This document shows, one piece after another, positions 22,783-31,495 of a stretch of DNA of 64,000 bases; the stretch's first letter is position 1; each line of letters starts with the position of its first letter. The notes under the pieces are model-generated. The model made no database searches. It had not been told where the DNA came from and worked only from the letters and a program-made list of their open reading frames with translations. The stretch spans positions 62,001-126,000 of the forward strand of contig CAUPYP010000003.1 of assembly GCA_963516005.1 (NCBI GenBank), written 5' to 3'. A program made the translations under genes and the position numbers. The stretch comes from CAMUQR01 sp963516005 (lineage in GTDB: Bacteria > Patescibacteriota > Saccharimonadia > Saccharimonadales > Saccharimonadaceae).

Positions 22783-25700
22783 ATGAAAATTATCGAAAAA
22801 ATCACCAAAAATAAGCGGATTATTATAGCGATCGGTGTATCGTTAGTGATGATTTCGGCGTTTTATCCGATTCTTAAGAATATCAAGCGTGCTGAACGAT
22901 CAAATGCCACTGCGCCTCAGATCGACCGGGTGCTTCCGAGCGTTGGAGCGGTTAGTGGTGGTGATAAAATTCGGATTACTGGACGGAATTTCGAACAAGC
23001 GCAAGGAGTGAAGTGGCTAGAAGTTCATTTCTATCATAGTTGTGTAATGGCAACAAATAATCGTACGTTCTGTTGGGGATGGAATAATAGCGGTGAGCTT
23101 GGTGTTGGTGGTAGTGGCTATATGCAAGTGCCATTTCAGATTATTCAAGGTGATATGCCACCAAATACTCATATAGTTCGAATGTCAAACGGTGGTATGC
23201 ATACTTGTGCTATTGGATCAGATAATCAAACTTATTGCTGGGGGCCGAATTATTACGGACAATTAGGTAATGGCAGTACAACTGATGCTAATCGTCCAGT
23301 TCGTGTTGTTCCTGGACAAGTGCCGTATGGTGTTTTCATAAAACAAATTTCAACAAGTGTTGGTCATACTTGCGCAATTGCTTCTAATAATCAAACTTAT
23401 TGCTGGGGTAATAATCAGTATGGGCAACTTGGTAATGGGACAAATAACAATTCTTCGGTCCCAATAGCTATAGCTCAAGGTGCGATTCCTGCTGGTGTGT
23501 ATTTAAAATATGTTAGCGCAGGCTATGACCATACTTGCGCAATTGCTTCTAATAATCAAACTTATTGCTGGGGTAATAATCAGTATGGGCAACTTGGTAA
23601 TGGGACAAATAACAATTCTTCGGTCCCAATAGCTATAGCTCAAGGTGCGATTCCTGCTGGTGTGTATTTAACACAAATTCAATCAGCTGGAAGTTTTACA
23701 TGCGGTCTAGGTTCTAATGGATGGGTGTATTGCTGGGGTCAAAATCACGGTGGTCAACTCGGTAATGGCACAAATCATAATAAGTTAGTTCCTACTCAGA
23801 TTTTGCAAGGTGCGATTCCAAATGGGGTATTGATTAAGCAAATTTCTGCATCAGGAAACATTCATTCATGTGCTCTGGCTACTAATAATCAGGCATACTG
23901 TTGGGGAAATGGTGATAACGGTAAATTAGGCGATGGCAATACTTCCGGACACGATAGTTTAGTGCCAACGCAGGTTCTGCAAGGTACGATTCCAGTCGGG
24001 TTAGCGATTAATACCATCGGGACTGGCAATAATCATTCATGCGCCCTGGCTTCTAATAATTGGGTCTATTGTTGGGGCAATTCAACTCACGGATTATTGG
24101 GTAATGGCGTTGCGGCGTCAGGTAATGATTCTGGTGTGCCAGTGGCAATCTTTAAGCCTGGCGTAATGCCATCGGCTAATGTTGGCACTCGTGTGCGTCT
24201 GGGGTCGGTCGATTTGCCGACATCGGCGGTGCGGTTTATCTCAGCTAATGAAATTGAGGTGACTTTGCCGGCGAAACCAGCATCACTACCAGCGAATACG
24301 CCGTTATCAATTACTGTTGCTAATCCAGATGGTACGGTTTATACGCACAACAATGCTTATACCTATTATCAGCCATCAGCGCCAACCATAACCAGTGTTG
24401 CACCGAACTCTGGTTCGGTCAGTGGCGGTGGTACGGCAACAATTGCTGGTACTAACTTTGATAATTTAAAATTTAAACAAGTGTCGGTAAGTCCTGTATC
24501 AACTTGTGCGATTGATTATGAGGGTAAGTTGTATTGTTGGGGGTATTGGCTTGGTAATGCACTGCCGAAGCTAATGCCGGCGTGGACGCATCTGCGGTTA
24601 CGTACAATTGCTAATGCTAACGGTAGTGTTTGTGGCATTACTTATGATAATGTGACGTATTGTGCTGGTCGTAATGACCTTGGTCAGTTGGCGAATGGCA
24701 CAGCAAACAATAGTCCTGGACCAGTGCGGATTGCTCAAGGTCAAATGCCAAATGATGTCTATTTAACAACAATTGATGCCGCAGAATATACCTTGTGTGG
24801 TTTGGGGTCTGATAATCGAGTTTATTGTTGGGGTCATGGTGCAAATGGACTTTTAGGCAATGGGACAACAGTTAATTCGCATGTGCCTGTTCAGGTATCT
24901 CAAGGACAAATCCCAACCGATGCAACAATTACGAGTGTGTCACTTGGTTGGAAGGCGGGTTGTGTTACAACAACAAACGGCAATGCATATTGTTGGAGCG
25001 CTGATAACTCAAGTGGACTGCTTGGACATTGGGATAATTCTAATTCACTCGTACCACGGATGGTAACGCGTGGTGAAATCCCGCACAATGTGACAATTAC
25101 CAAAATTGTCCCGGAAACGCTTCATACCTGTGCTTTAACTTCAGAGGGCAAAGCATATTGTTGGGGTAATAACGCGCATGGGGTATTAGGTACTGGTAAT
25201 AATACAAGTTCTTTAACTCCGAAAGCTATACAGAATGGTCAAATTCCAGCGCATTCCCGTATTGTGGATATTGTACTCGGCGACTCACAGACCTGTGTAA
25301 TTACAACTGATAATAATGCCTATTGTTTTGGCCATAATAATGGTGAGTTAGGTACTGGTGTAGCTGATCATACAAATTTGCCAACACGTGTTGCACAGGG
25401 GCAAATGATAGCCGGTACTTATTTCACAAGTATTGATTCCAATGTTTACCATAGTTGTGGAATCAGTTCTGACGCGCGGGTGTATTGTTGGGGTAATGTT
25501 ACTCTGCCTGGTTCGTTACTAGGTGCGACTAACAATTCGACATTAGTTCCGGTGCGATCTATTATGAATAACTATAATGTTAATTTTGGTTCTAAGGTAA
25601 TAAACGATGTTATTACAGCATCTGATACTTCTCTGCAAGTGACGATTCCGCCGGCAAATCAAGCTAATCCAACTGCGCCAGTGCCACACGCAGGAGCGGT

Positions 25701-26712
25701 TAATGTTAATTTAGCGCGTCAGAGTGATAGCGTGACGACTAATAATCTACAATATACTTATCAAGTACCGATTACAGTGCCACAAGCGCCGATTAATGTC
25801 TCAGCTTCTCCGGCTGTCGATACGCATCAAGCTGGTGCAATTCGCTTAAAATTCCAGTCGCCATCGGCTAATTATGATGACACCACGCCAAGCACTGGTA
25901 ACGGCAATGCACCAATTACCAATTATGTAATTCAATATTGTCGTGCAAACGCCACTGGCGACGGCTGTAAAGATCCGACTGCACCAATGGAAAATGCCAC
26001 CATCCCAGACAACTGGGTGACTAAAGCCCATTCACCAATGCAATCCACGCCGACTAATCCGGCTGACCACAATTTAAGTTTAGTCATTGATCATCTCAAC
26101 CCGGGCGGAAGTCGGCGCTATGTTTTTCGAGTGGCAGCGCGTAATCAAGCCGGAGTGGGTGCTTATTCGACGATTGTCTCATCAATTCCATCGTTTATAA
26201 CAATGAGCACTAGTTCGTCATTTTTAGATCATGCGATTACGCCGATTTATAATCAAACTTTGACGAGTCGTAAATTAACTATTGACCTAAAGACCAATGT
26301 ATCGTCGGGTTATATTTTAAAAATGTCATCAGCTGATGTCGAGAATCGTCTAGTGCAACGCTTGTCGCCACCGATTATGATTAACGCTACCACACATACT
26401 TTTAATAACCCGGGTTTGTTGGGTGCGAACACTTGGGGCTTCTATATCCCGAACACTACTACAAACCAAGCCCAGTCGAGTATTTCGTATGCGCAATTTA
26501 CTAATAATGCTACGCCGGTAGCGAATAAAAATGCGCAAACTGTCACTGACAAATATGCAGTTATACCGCCATTTGGCCAAGCTGTCACGATTGCGCAATA
26601 TAATCAGGCAACTGATAAAAAGCTAGATGTGATATTTGGTGTTAATGTCAATAAGGAAGCAATTTCTGGTAATTATCGCAGTGCAATTTTGCTTGAAATG
26701 ATTAGTCAATAA
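22783..26712 (+). CDS. Secreted protein with two RCC1 propellers set in IPT/TIG domains, plus FN3
   Basis: 1309 residues from ATG 22783; TGC-TACAAT at 22744-22752 places the transcript start after any earlier in-frame ATG. Residues 11-28 are an export/anchor helix. Then IPT first half (LPSVGAVSGGDKIRITGRNF), seven RCC1 blades, IPT second half (VRFISANEIEVTLP to TYTYY); again IPT first half (VAPNSGSVSGGGTATIAGTNF), seven blades, IPT second half; then FN3 (about 1010-1130) and an unassigned C-terminal domain. Blades read CAI..NQTYCWGNN.YGQLGNG, with two Cys about nine apart in most blades, suggesting one disulfide per blade. No LPxTG signal. Two blades are exact copies at DNA level. Probably an extracellular binding protein. 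Confidence 0.8.
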   Translation: MKIIEKITKNKRIIIAIGVSLVMISAFYPILKNIKRAERSNATAPQIDRVLPSVGAVSGGDKIRITGRNFEQAQGVKWLEVHFYHSCVMATNNRTFCWGWNNSGELGVGGSGYMQVPFQIIQGDMPPNTHIVRMSNGGMHTCAIGSDNQTYCWGPNYYGQLGNGSTTDANRPVRVVPGQVPYGVFIKQISTSVGHTCAIASNNQTYCWGNNQYGQLGNGTNNNSSVPIAIAQGAIPAGVYLKYVSAGYDHTCAIASNNQTYCWGNNQYGQLGNGTNNNSSVPIAIAQGAIPAGVYLTQIQSAGSFTCGLGSNGWVYCWGQNHGGQLGNGTNHNKLVPTQILQGAIPNGVLIKQISASGNIHSCALATNNQAYCWGNGDNGKLGDGNTSGHDSLVPTQVLQGTIPVGLAINTIGTGNNHSCALASNNWVYCWGNSTHGLLGNGVAASGNDSGVPVAIFKPGVMPSANVGTRVRLGSVDLPTSAVRFISANEIEVTLPAKPASLPANTPLSITVANPDGTVYTHNNAYTYYQPSAPTITSVAPNSGSVSGGGTATIAGTNFDNLKFKQVSVSPVSTCAIDYEGKLYCWGYWLGNALPKLMPAWTHLRLRTIANANGSVCGITYDNVTYCAGRNDLGQLANGTANNSPGPVRIAQGQMPNDVYLTTIDAAEYTLCGLGSDNRVYCWGHGANGLLGNGTTVNSHVPVQVSQGQIPTDATITSVSLGWKAGCVTTTNGNAYCWSADNSSGLLGHWDNSNSLVPRMVTRGEIPHNVTITKIVPETLHTCALTSEGKAYCWGNNAHGVLGTGNNTSSLTPKAIQNGQIPAHSRIVDIVLGDSQTCVITTDNNAYCFGHNNGELGTGVADHTNLPTRVAQGQMIAGTYFTSIDSNVYHSCGISSDARVYCWGNVTLPGSLLGATNNSTLVPVRSIMNNYNVNFGSKVINDVITASDTSLQVTIPPANQANPTAPVPHAGAVNVNLARQSDSVTTNNLQYTYQVPITVPQAPINVSASPAVDTHQAGAIRLKFQSPSANYDDTTPSTGNGNAPITNYVIQYCRANATGDGCKDPTAPMENATIPDNWVTKAHSPMQSTPTNPADHNLSLVIDHLNPGGSRRYVFRVAARNQAGVGAYSTIVSSIPSFITMSTSSSFLDHAITPIYNQTLTSRKLTIDLKTNVSSGYILKMSSADVENRLVQRLSPPIMINATTHTFNNPGLLGANTWGFYIPNTTTNQAQSSISYAQFTNNATPVANKNAQTVTDKYAVIPPFGQAVTIAQYNQATDKKLDVIFGVNVNKEAISGNYRSAILLEMISQ
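23365..23671 (+). repeat. 142-bp perfect direct repeat, offset 165 bp
   Basis: Bases 23365-23506 are identical to 23530-23671, each covering most of one RCC1 blade. The 165-bp offset is 55 codons, so the frame is kept. Identity at silent positions points to a recent duplication. Confidence 0.9.
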
Positions 26713-26782
26713 CGACCAAATGCGTTATAATATGCAATTAGTTTTTAATCAATATAAATAATATACTGAAAACGGAGTAAAC

Positions 26783-28210
26783 ATGATTAAACCACTTTTT
26801 AAACGGACAAAAATCTTAGCAACAATTGGGCCAGCAACTTATAGTTATGAGGCGGTTTATAAGCTAATCAAGGCGGGCGTTAATGGTTGTCGGCTGAATT
26901 TCAGTCACGGTGAGCATTCCGAAAAAGCCCAAGCGATTACGTGGATTCGCCAAGCCTCATTTGAACTCAAAAAACCAGTGGCGGTAGTGCAAGATTTGCA
27001 GGGGCCAAAGATTCGCTTAGGTATGTTTAACGACAACGTGCCAGTGGCGGTGAAGGCGGGCGATGAGTTGATTTTGGACTATGCGCTAGAGGATTGGGAT
27101 GAACAGAGTGCTTTTCCAGTGCAATATAATCTAGCCGATAAGGTTAAGGCGGGCGAGGCGCTATATATTTATGACGGCAAGGTCAAAACCGAAGTTTTGG
27201 GGCGAATGTCAGATACTGCGATTCGCGTGCGGGTGCTAAATGACGGTGAAATTCGGGCGCGTAAAGGCTTAAATCTGCCAGATACTGATTTTGCGGGAGA
27301 TATTTTGACCGAAAAAGATTTGCGCGATATTGAATTTGGTGCGACCCAAGATATTGATTATGTGGCGTTGAGTTTCGTGCAGTCAGCCGAAGATATTCAT
27401 AATTTGCGTCAGATTTTATTGTCACATGGCTCAAAAGCTCAAATTATTGCTAAAATCGAGACCAAAATGGCGATTTTGCCAGAAAATCTGGAGGAAATCG
27501 TCAAAGCATCCGATGGAATTATGGTGGCGCGTGGTGATTTGGCGGTGGAAGCCGGAACTGAAGTGGTGCCAGCTACCCAAGATAAGTTGATGCAATTAAC
27601 TCGCAAGCACGCTAAGTTGATTATCGTGGCTACACAAATGTTAGCCAGTATGGTGGATAATCCAGAGCCAACCCGAGCTGAGGCTTCTGACGTGGCGCTG
27701 GCAGTGATGCAGGGTGCTGATACGGTGATGTTATCGGATGAGACTGCGAATGGTAATTATCCACTCGAAACAGTGGCAGCGATGAAAAAGATTATTCTTT
27801 ATACCCAAAACAATACCGTTCTGCACAATTATCCAATTGAAAAACAAGACGGGAATTTGAACTCAATCGCGGGGGCAGCGGTGCGGATTGCCGATGAGCT
27901 CAGTGCTCAGGCGATTGTGGTCAGCACCGAAACTGGCGCAACTGCTTCACAAGTGGCGGCTTTTCGACCAAATCGAGTAATTTTGAGCGTCACTTCCGAT
28001 CCAAAAACTGCCCAACAGCTAGCGCTCAGTTATGCTAACCAGAGCTATATCCGTCCGATTGCAGCTGAAGTTGGCTATGAATTAGCGAAAGAACTGAAAT
28101 CTGCTGGTCGGTTCGACGAAACTGCCGATGATGTGATGGTGGTGGTTGTGAGTGGTCGTCAACCGGGTGTGGTTGGCGGAACGGACACGATTCAGGTACG
28201 GGCAGTTTAA
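26783..28210 (+). CDS. pyk: Pyruvate kinase
   Basis: Converts PEP and ADP to pyruvate and ATP, the last step of glycolysis. 475 residues, normal length without the extra C-terminal PEP-utiliser domain of Bacillus. Signatures: TKILATIGPAT, GVNGCRLNFSHG, the active-site IIAKIETKMAILPENL with Lys/Glu, the metal segment IMVARGDLAVEAG and ADTVMLSDETANGNYP. The start follows GGAG, and TATAAT (26731-26736) lies upstream. Followed by a terminator, so a single unit, next to pgk and tpiA. Confidence 0.96.
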   Translation: MIKPLFKRTKILATIGPATYSYEAVYKLIKAGVNGCRLNFSHGEHSEKAQAITWIRQASFELKKPVAVVQDLQGPKIRLGMFNDNVPVAVKAGDELILDYALEDWDEQSAFPVQYNLADKVKAGEALYIYDGKVKTEVLGRMSDTAIRVRVLNDGEIRARKGLNLPDTDFAGDILTEKDLRDIEFGATQDIDYVALSFVQSAEDIHNLRQILLSHGSKAQIIAKIETKMAILPENLEEIVKASDGIMVARGDLAVEAGTEVVPATQDKLMQLTRKHAKLIIVATQMLASMVDNPEPTRAEASDVALAVMQGADTVMLSDETANGNYPLETVAAMKKIILYTQNNTVLHNYPIEKQDGNLNSIAGAAVRIADELSAQAIVVSTETGATASQVAAFRPNRVILSVTSDPKTAQQLALSYANQSYIRPIAAEVGYELAKELKSAGRFDETADDVMVVVVSGRQPGVVGGTDTIQVRAV

Positions 28211-28233
28211 ACTTGAATCTGACGATTATCAAC

Positions 28234-28265
28234 AAAAATCCTCGGCTGACTTGTCGGGGATTTTT
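28234..28265 (+). terminator. Terminator after pyk
   Basis: AAAAATCCTCG (28234-28244) with CGGGGATTTTT (28255-28265), one wobble. Confidence 0.85.
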
Positions 28266-28306
28266 AAGTGCGGTAAAATAGAAATAAGCATAATGGGGAT
28301 AAAAAA

Positions 28307-29518
28307 ATGAAACGATTAGTGGATCAATTTGATTTTAAAGATAAAACTGTGTTGGTGCGGACTGATTATAACGTGCCGATTAAAAATGGTCAGATTCAGA
28401 ACAATATGCGAATTCGAGCGAGTCTGGGAGTGATTCGAGCGTTGATGGTGGCGGGTGCGCGCAAGATTATAATCGTGAGTCATTTAGGGCGACCAGCCGG
28501 CAAGGGCTATGAGGCGGAATTGTCGTTGGCGCCAGTGGCAGAGCGTCTGAGCGAGCTGTTGGAACAATCAGTTGGTTGGGTGGCGGATTGGCAAGATATG
28601 ACGCCAGAACAATTGCCGACGGAGCGGATTATCTTGTGTGAGAATTTGCGGTTTTGGTCGGGTGAGGCTGATAATGATGAGGTTTTTGCGCGACAGCTGG
28701 TGACGGCGACTGGTGCGGAGGTGTTTGTGCAGGATGGTTTTGCAGTGGCACATCGTCAGTCAGCCACTACGGACGCGATCACGAAATTATTACCGAGCTA
28801 TGCCAGTGATAATTTTGTGCGAGAGTACTTGACGGTGGGTGGGTTTTTGCAAACAGCTGAGCGACCGCTAGTGGCGATTGTCGGCGGGGCAAAAATTAGC
28901 GATAAGATCGATTTTTTAACAAAATTAGCAGATGAAGTGGATTATCTGGTGATTGGCGGGGCGATGGCAAATGTATTTTTGGCGGAAGCCGGTTTTAATG
29001 TTGGGCGTAGTCTGATTGAACACGGTCAGTCGTCGGCGGTGCGCGCGGTGTACCAGGCTTGGGCGCAGGCTGGCAAAAGTCTTGATCGGTTGATTCTGCC
29101 AAGCGATGTACTGGCGGTGGATAATCTACAGGCAACGGAGGCGGTCGCCAAGCCACTGGGGCAGATGACAAGAACAGAGATGATTGGCGATATTGGGACT
29201 GAAACTATTGCAAAAATTACAACACTTATTCGACAGGCTGGGGCAGTCCTCTGGAACGGTAATCTTGGGTATAGTGAAAATCCACGCTTGGCTAGCGGTA
29301 GCGAGGCGGTAATTACTGAGTTGATAAACAACCGCACTCCAGCGCTGATTGGCGGTGGTGATACTGTTGGTTTTGTTGATAATTTTACAACAAAAAATCA
29401 GTCGACAATTAAGCATCAAATCTACCCCGAGCTGTTTTTGTCCACTGGTGGCGGAGCAAGTTTAGAACTGCTAGCGTATGGGAAATTACCGGGCGCAAAG
29501 GGTTTACTTAATCTTTAA
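28307..29518 (+). CDS. pgk: Phosphoglycerate kinase
   Basis: Makes ATP from 1,3-bisphosphoglycerate. 403 residues. KTVLVRTDYNVPI opens the N-domain, then ILCENLRFW, the hinge and nucleotide site (VAIVGGAKISDKIDFL) and the C-terminal GGGDTVGF and TGGGASLE. The family's usual VDFNVP reads TDYNVP, and the first substrate Arg is retained in the IRASL region. A TAAAAT box lies 28 nt upstream and GGGGA serves as ribosome site. Followed closely by tpiA, which has its own -10. Confidence 0.95.
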   Translation: MKRLVDQFDFKDKTVLVRTDYNVPIKNGQIQNNMRIRASLGVIRALMVAGARKIIIVSHLGRPAGKGYEAELSLAPVAERLSELLEQSVGWVADWQDMTPEQLPTERIILCENLRFWSGEADNDEVFARQLVTATGAEVFVQDGFAVAHRQSATTDAITKLLPSYASDNFVREYLTVGGFLQTAERPLVAIVGGAKISDKIDFLTKLADEVDYLVIGGAMANVFLAEAGFNVGRSLIEHGQSSAVRAVYQAWAQAGKSLDRLILPSDVLAVDNLQATEAVAKPLGQMTRTEMIGDIGTETIAKITTLIRQAGAVLWNGNLGYSENPRLASGSEAVITELINNRTPALIGGGDTVGFVDNFTTKNQSTIKHQIYPELFLSTGGGASLELLAYGKLPGAKGLLNL

Positions 29519-29558
29519 AAACCGCTATAATTAGCGTAAGCATGAATAAGTTTAAACT

Positions 29559-30341
29559 ATGACACAAAATAAAAAAATCATTATCGGCAACTGGAAAATG
29601 AACTTCACGATGAATGAAGCCAGTTTGTATTTACATAAATTATCGAATTTAATTCAGGCGCATCGCTCGGTTGATGTGGTGTTGGCGCCGTCGGTGTTTA
29701 CGCTTCAATCGCTGAGTTTGCAGATTAACAAACGGCAGTTTAAGCTTGCGGCACAGAATTTTTATTGGCGGGATTTTGGGGCATTTACTGGTGAAGTGGC
29801 GATTGCTCAGCTAAAAAATATCGTCGAATACGCCATTGTCGGACATTCAGAACGCCGTCATTTATTTCATGAAACCGATAAAGACATCCGCGGTAAAGTT
29901 CAGGCGGCTTTGCGTTCGGGAATTAAACCGATTTTGTGCGTTGGTGAAACGATCATTGATCGGTCAGCTGGTGAGACAAAAGACGTCCTCAATGACCAGC
30001 TCTTGACGGGTCTAGCAAACATCACTAGCGAGGATATTGCTAATTGTGTGATTGCTTATGAGCCAGTTTGGGCGATTGGCACTGGTCAATCGGCACAAGT
30101 GGCTGATGTGACTAAGGCAGTAGCGATGATTCGTGATCAGATCGCCTATTTATTTGGTAAAAAAGCCTCAATGACCGTGCGTGTGGTCTATGGTGGCAGT
30201 GTAACAGCTGATAATGCGTTAGGATTTTTGCAAATTAAAGGTGTTGATGGTCTGATGATGGGCGGATCAAGCCTGAACGCTTACCAGTTTAATGATATTA
30301 TTGAAAAAACTTATAACTTAACGAAAGAAGGAGGCAACTGA
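29559..30341 (+). CDS. tpiA: Triosephosphate isomerase
   Basis: Interconverts DHAP and glyceraldehyde-3-phosphate. 260 residues, normal. The catalytic set is visible: GNWKMN (Lys), VGHSERR (His), AYEPVWAIGTG (Glu) and the phosphate loop YGGSV...GLMMGGSSL. TATAAT at 29524-29529 precedes the start by about 30 nt. The stop TGA overlaps the next ATG by one base. Confidence 0.96.
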   Translation: MTQNKKIIIGNWKMNFTMNEASLYLHKLSNLIQAHRSVDVVLAPSVFTLQSLSLQINKRQFKLAAQNFYWRDFGAFTGEVAIAQLKNIVEYAIVGHSERRHLFHETDKDIRGKVQAALRSGIKPILCVGETIIDRSAGETKDVLNDQLLTGLANITSEDIANCVIAYEPVWAIGTGQSAQVADVTKAVAMIRDQIAYLFGKKASMTVRVVYGGSVTADNALGFLQIKGVDGLMMGGSSLNAYQFNDIIEKTYNLTKEGGN

Positions 30342-31495
30342 TGCAAGATATCGATTTTGAAGCGCTCGATCAAGAAGTAAATAAAATCATGGATCAAAAA
30401 AAGCAAGCGGCGGAAAAGCAAGCTCGCATTCGTCAATATCAAGGTCGGGGGCGTAACATGGATATTGTTAACACAGCTCATACTCCAGCGCAACCGGCTC
30501 CTCGGAGTCATGGCTTAAGTGGTACAGGCGTGGTTAATGGCGTGTCGCACGCTCAGCCACAACCACTCAATACTAATCGCGGACCAATGGTGGACGGTAT
30601 TCGGCGTGTGAGTACAAAACCAAATACACCAGCATCAGCCCGACCGCAACTGACAACGCAACGATCTTTTGTACGACCGCCAGTGGTGAAATCTCAAAAC
30701 TTAGGACAGCCACAGATGATGCCTGCTCAATCAACATCACGACCACAGGTGACAGCGCCAGTAAAAGCTAAAACAATCACTCCACCGCAAGCAGTATCGA
30801 CATCGGCAGTTGCGGGAGCGACCCTAGCAGTACGCGGTGCGAATCTTTTGCGTCAACGTCGTCGCTTAAACCAAGCTGGTGAAGCAATGGTTTCGACAGT
30901 GATGGCACCACTAGCTAGCTCTAGCTCACAATCTGATTCGTTGGTGACAGGTCATTATCAGAGTGAGACTTTATCAACTAAACAGCCTGATGGTTCTGAG
31001 ACGGTTTATCAATATGATTCAGTGAACTATGTAGCTAAAGTAGCTCCAGAAACCGGTGGGTCGGCTAAAACTGCTAATCGCCAGTTGGGTTATACTAACG
31101 CTCAACAGTCAGTTTCAATGGTGGATTTAGATGAATTAGCGGAATTAGAGTCAATTCACCCAACCGAAACCAAATCTAAGTTAGTCACGCGACCACATGA
31201 TGATCCAGTTTATCGTGACCGTGGTCAAAGTCCGTTCTTAGAAACCGCCAAAGTCGACAAACGACCATTAGGCGTGCCATATGATAAGGCGAAGGATACT
31301 CATTATAGTCGCCAATCAACCTTACAATTAGATAATCAATCAGATGACGAAGAAGATGTGGCATTATATCGAGGTGATTTGAAGACTGACGATAAACCAA
31401 GTCGTTTGAATTCGGTAATTTGGATTGTGCTAACGATTGTGGCAATTGTTGGTGCAGCAGTCGGTATTTATCTTTTGACAGTGTATAATAAGTAA
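30341..31495 (+). CDS. Tail-anchored membrane protein with disordered cytoplasmic region, unknown
   Basis: 384 residues with an excellent ribosome site (AAGGAGG, 30328-30334) in the end of tpiA. Residues 1-30 are charged and helical (DQKKQAAEKQARIRQ). The middle is Pro/Gln/Ser/Thr rich with no recognisable fold. One hydrophobic helix closes the protein (SVIWIVLTIVAIVGAAVGIYLL), so the bulk is probably cytoplasmic with a C-terminal anchor. Between tpiA and pcrA, contiguous with both (pcrA starts on the next base). No function assigned. Confidence 0.7.
   Translation: MQDIDFEALDQEVNKIMDQKKQAAEKQARIRQYQGRGRNMDIVNTAHTPAQPAPRSHGLSGTGVVNGVSHAQPQPLNTNRGPMVDGIRRVSTKPNTPASARPQLTTQRSFVRPPVVKSQNLGQPQMMPAQSTSRPQVTAPVKAKTITPPQAVSTSAVAGATLAVRGANLLRQRRRLNQAGEAMVSTVMAPLASSSSQSDSLVTGHYQSETLSTKQPDGSETVYQYDSVNYVAKVAPETGGSAKTANRQLGYTNAQQSVSMVDLDELAELESIHPTETKSKLVTRPHDDPVYRDRGQSPFLETAKVDKRPLGVPYDKAKDTHYSRQSTLQLDNQSDDEEDVALYRGDLKTDDKPSRLNSVIWIVLTIVAIVGAAVGIYLLTVYNK

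Noticed and set aside
23365..23671. Direct repeat as an insertion sequence or CRISPR array
   Set aside because: The repeat is in frame inside a coding propeller and has no spacer variety or transposase.
30339..30341. UGA read as glycine (Gracilibacteria-type code)
   Set aside because: TGA ends tpiA, the 6742 gene and the PfkB-like gene exactly where the family ends and next genes begin, so it is a normal stop.
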